Source of the DNA: IOR16 sp034927775
GTDB lineage: Bacteria > Bacillota > Clostridia > Peptostreptococcales > Anaerovoracaceae
Length of the DNA stretch: 5,224 bases
Direction of reading: 5' to 3'
NCBI GenBank assembly: GCA_034927775.1
Contig: JAYFPL010000181.1
Span: 1 to 5,224, forward strand
The notes under the pieces are model-generated. The model made no database searches and had not been told where the DNA came from. It saw only the letters and a program-made list of their open reading frames with translations. A program made the position numbers and the translations under genes. Each line of letters begins with the position of its first letter. Position 1 is the stretch's first letter. Shown here piece by piece: positions 4,723 through 5,224 of the stretch.

Positions 4723-5194
4723 AAAAAAAGATATTGTTTCTGTTGCTTTAGAGGCAGAAATTAGAAGAGGAACAGTTACAGTAATGGCTGTGGCAGAAAA
4801 AGAAGTTGGTTGCAATAGTTTGTTGCTTGAAATAACCCTTCTTGACTCTTGTCATGATAAAACTGCTATTTGTTATGCAGGAATAGTTACTGATTTAGCG
4901 TTTACAGAAGAAGCATTGACTGCATACATTTTGTGTTTTGTAGAGCAACACGGGGATAGTTTGGAAGAAACGTTTTATAATCTGACTACTTCTGAAATTG
5001 CCGTAGAACATGAAACAGAGGTGAAAAAAGGTATACAGACAGATAAGTTTACGCTTGACATTCCCTTTTCAATCATTGGTTATGACATTACTAACGAACT
5101 TGACCTTTGGGGTGCTGATTGGATGAACGCTTATCTTGATACTGATAACCACGTTCTCACAGTTACTTATGAGCATGATATACCTGTTGCATAA
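4709..5194 (+). CDS. Unrecognised acidic protein, 161 residues
   Basis: I do not recognise this protein. The ATG at 4709 is chosen because AAGGGGG (4692-4698) lies ten bases upstream. An earlier in-frame GTG at 4640 falls inside the T-arm of the tRNA-like element and has no binding site. The product starts MRINSKKDIVSVALEAEIRR, is markedly acidic, and has no signal peptide or clear membrane helix. Alternating hydrophobic residues (TVTVMAVAEKEV, LLLEITLL, HVLTVTYEHDI) suggest a beta-rich fold with one or two helices around residues 68-90. Small acidic proteins of mobile elements are sometimes DNA mimics or anti-restriction factors; nothing here proves that. It follows the first small gene after a 100-base gap filled by the second tRNA-like module, in the same probable operon. 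The right edge lies 30 bases past its stop and no terminator is visible. Confidence 0.75.
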   Translation: MRINSKKDIVSVALEAEIRRGTVTVMAVAEKEVGCNSLLLEITLLDSCHDKTAICYAGIVTDLAFTEEALTAYILCFVEQHGDSLEETFYNLTTSEIAVEHETEVKKGIQTDKFTLDIPFSIIGYDITNELDLWGADWMNAYLDTDNHVLTVTYEHDIPVA

Positions 5195-5224
5195 AAAAAG
5201 AACTAATAAGATATGGGGCGGCAC

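Noticed and set aside
1..5224. CRISPR array, insertion sequence or complete restriction-modification system
   Set aside because: No regularly spaced repeats, no transposase or terminal repeats, and no gene resembling a restriction endonuclease is present.

Overview
The window is AT-rich, with roughly 37% GC by eye. It uses AAGGGGG and GGAGG ribosome binding sites, GTG and ATG starts, and compact intrinsic terminators. Together with the gene content this suggests a low-GC Firmicute, most likely a gut-type Clostridium relative. The genes look like accessory cargo of an integrative conjugative element or prophage. No relaxase, complete integrase or structural gene is visible, so the element type is an inference.

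Layout, all genes on the + strand. (1) Bases 1-166 hold a strong terminator from an upstream gene and a short leader with a hairpin against the ribosome binding site. (2) Bases 167-805 encode a SprT-like zinc metalloprotease with a Gly/Ser-rich linker and a C-terminal zinc ribbon; its own terminator follows. (3) Bases 806-1124 are noncoding and end in a promoter with an operator-like inverted repeat. (4) Bases 1125-3626 encode an 833-residue protein with four domains. The front half of a tyrosine recombinase (AP2-like arm-binding domain plus core-binding domain, no catalytic domain) is fused to a complete C5-cytosine DNA methyltransferase and then a complete Dam/D12-type N6-adenine DNA methyltransferase. 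A perfect 38-nt palindromic terminator closes this unit. (5) Bases 3712-4177 are AT-rich and noncoding, with repeats, palindromes and a near-consensus promoter. (6) From 4178 to the end, two small unrecognised genes (4276-4608 and 4709-5194) are each preceded by the same RNA module. The module is a 44-47-nt tRNA-like element (7-bp acceptor stem and canonical T-arm, no D or anticodon arm), then a three-base linker, a hairpin, the ribosome binding site and the start codon.

Working together: the methyltransferase fusion has no restriction partner here, which fits a solitary, self-protecting methylase of a mobile element. Its integrase-derived front end may direct it to particular DNA sites or to its own promoter. 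The SprT-like protease belongs to a fold used elsewhere to remove proteins trapped on DNA, and C5 methylases act through a covalent DNA intermediate, so a link is possible but unproven. The two small genes probably form one transcript from the promoter at 3980-4008, punctuated by the tRNA-like modules.

The points most worth a second look are the tRNA-like module that recurs in front of two unrelated small genes, the recombinase-C5-Dam fusion, and the complete absence of GATC from the whole window.
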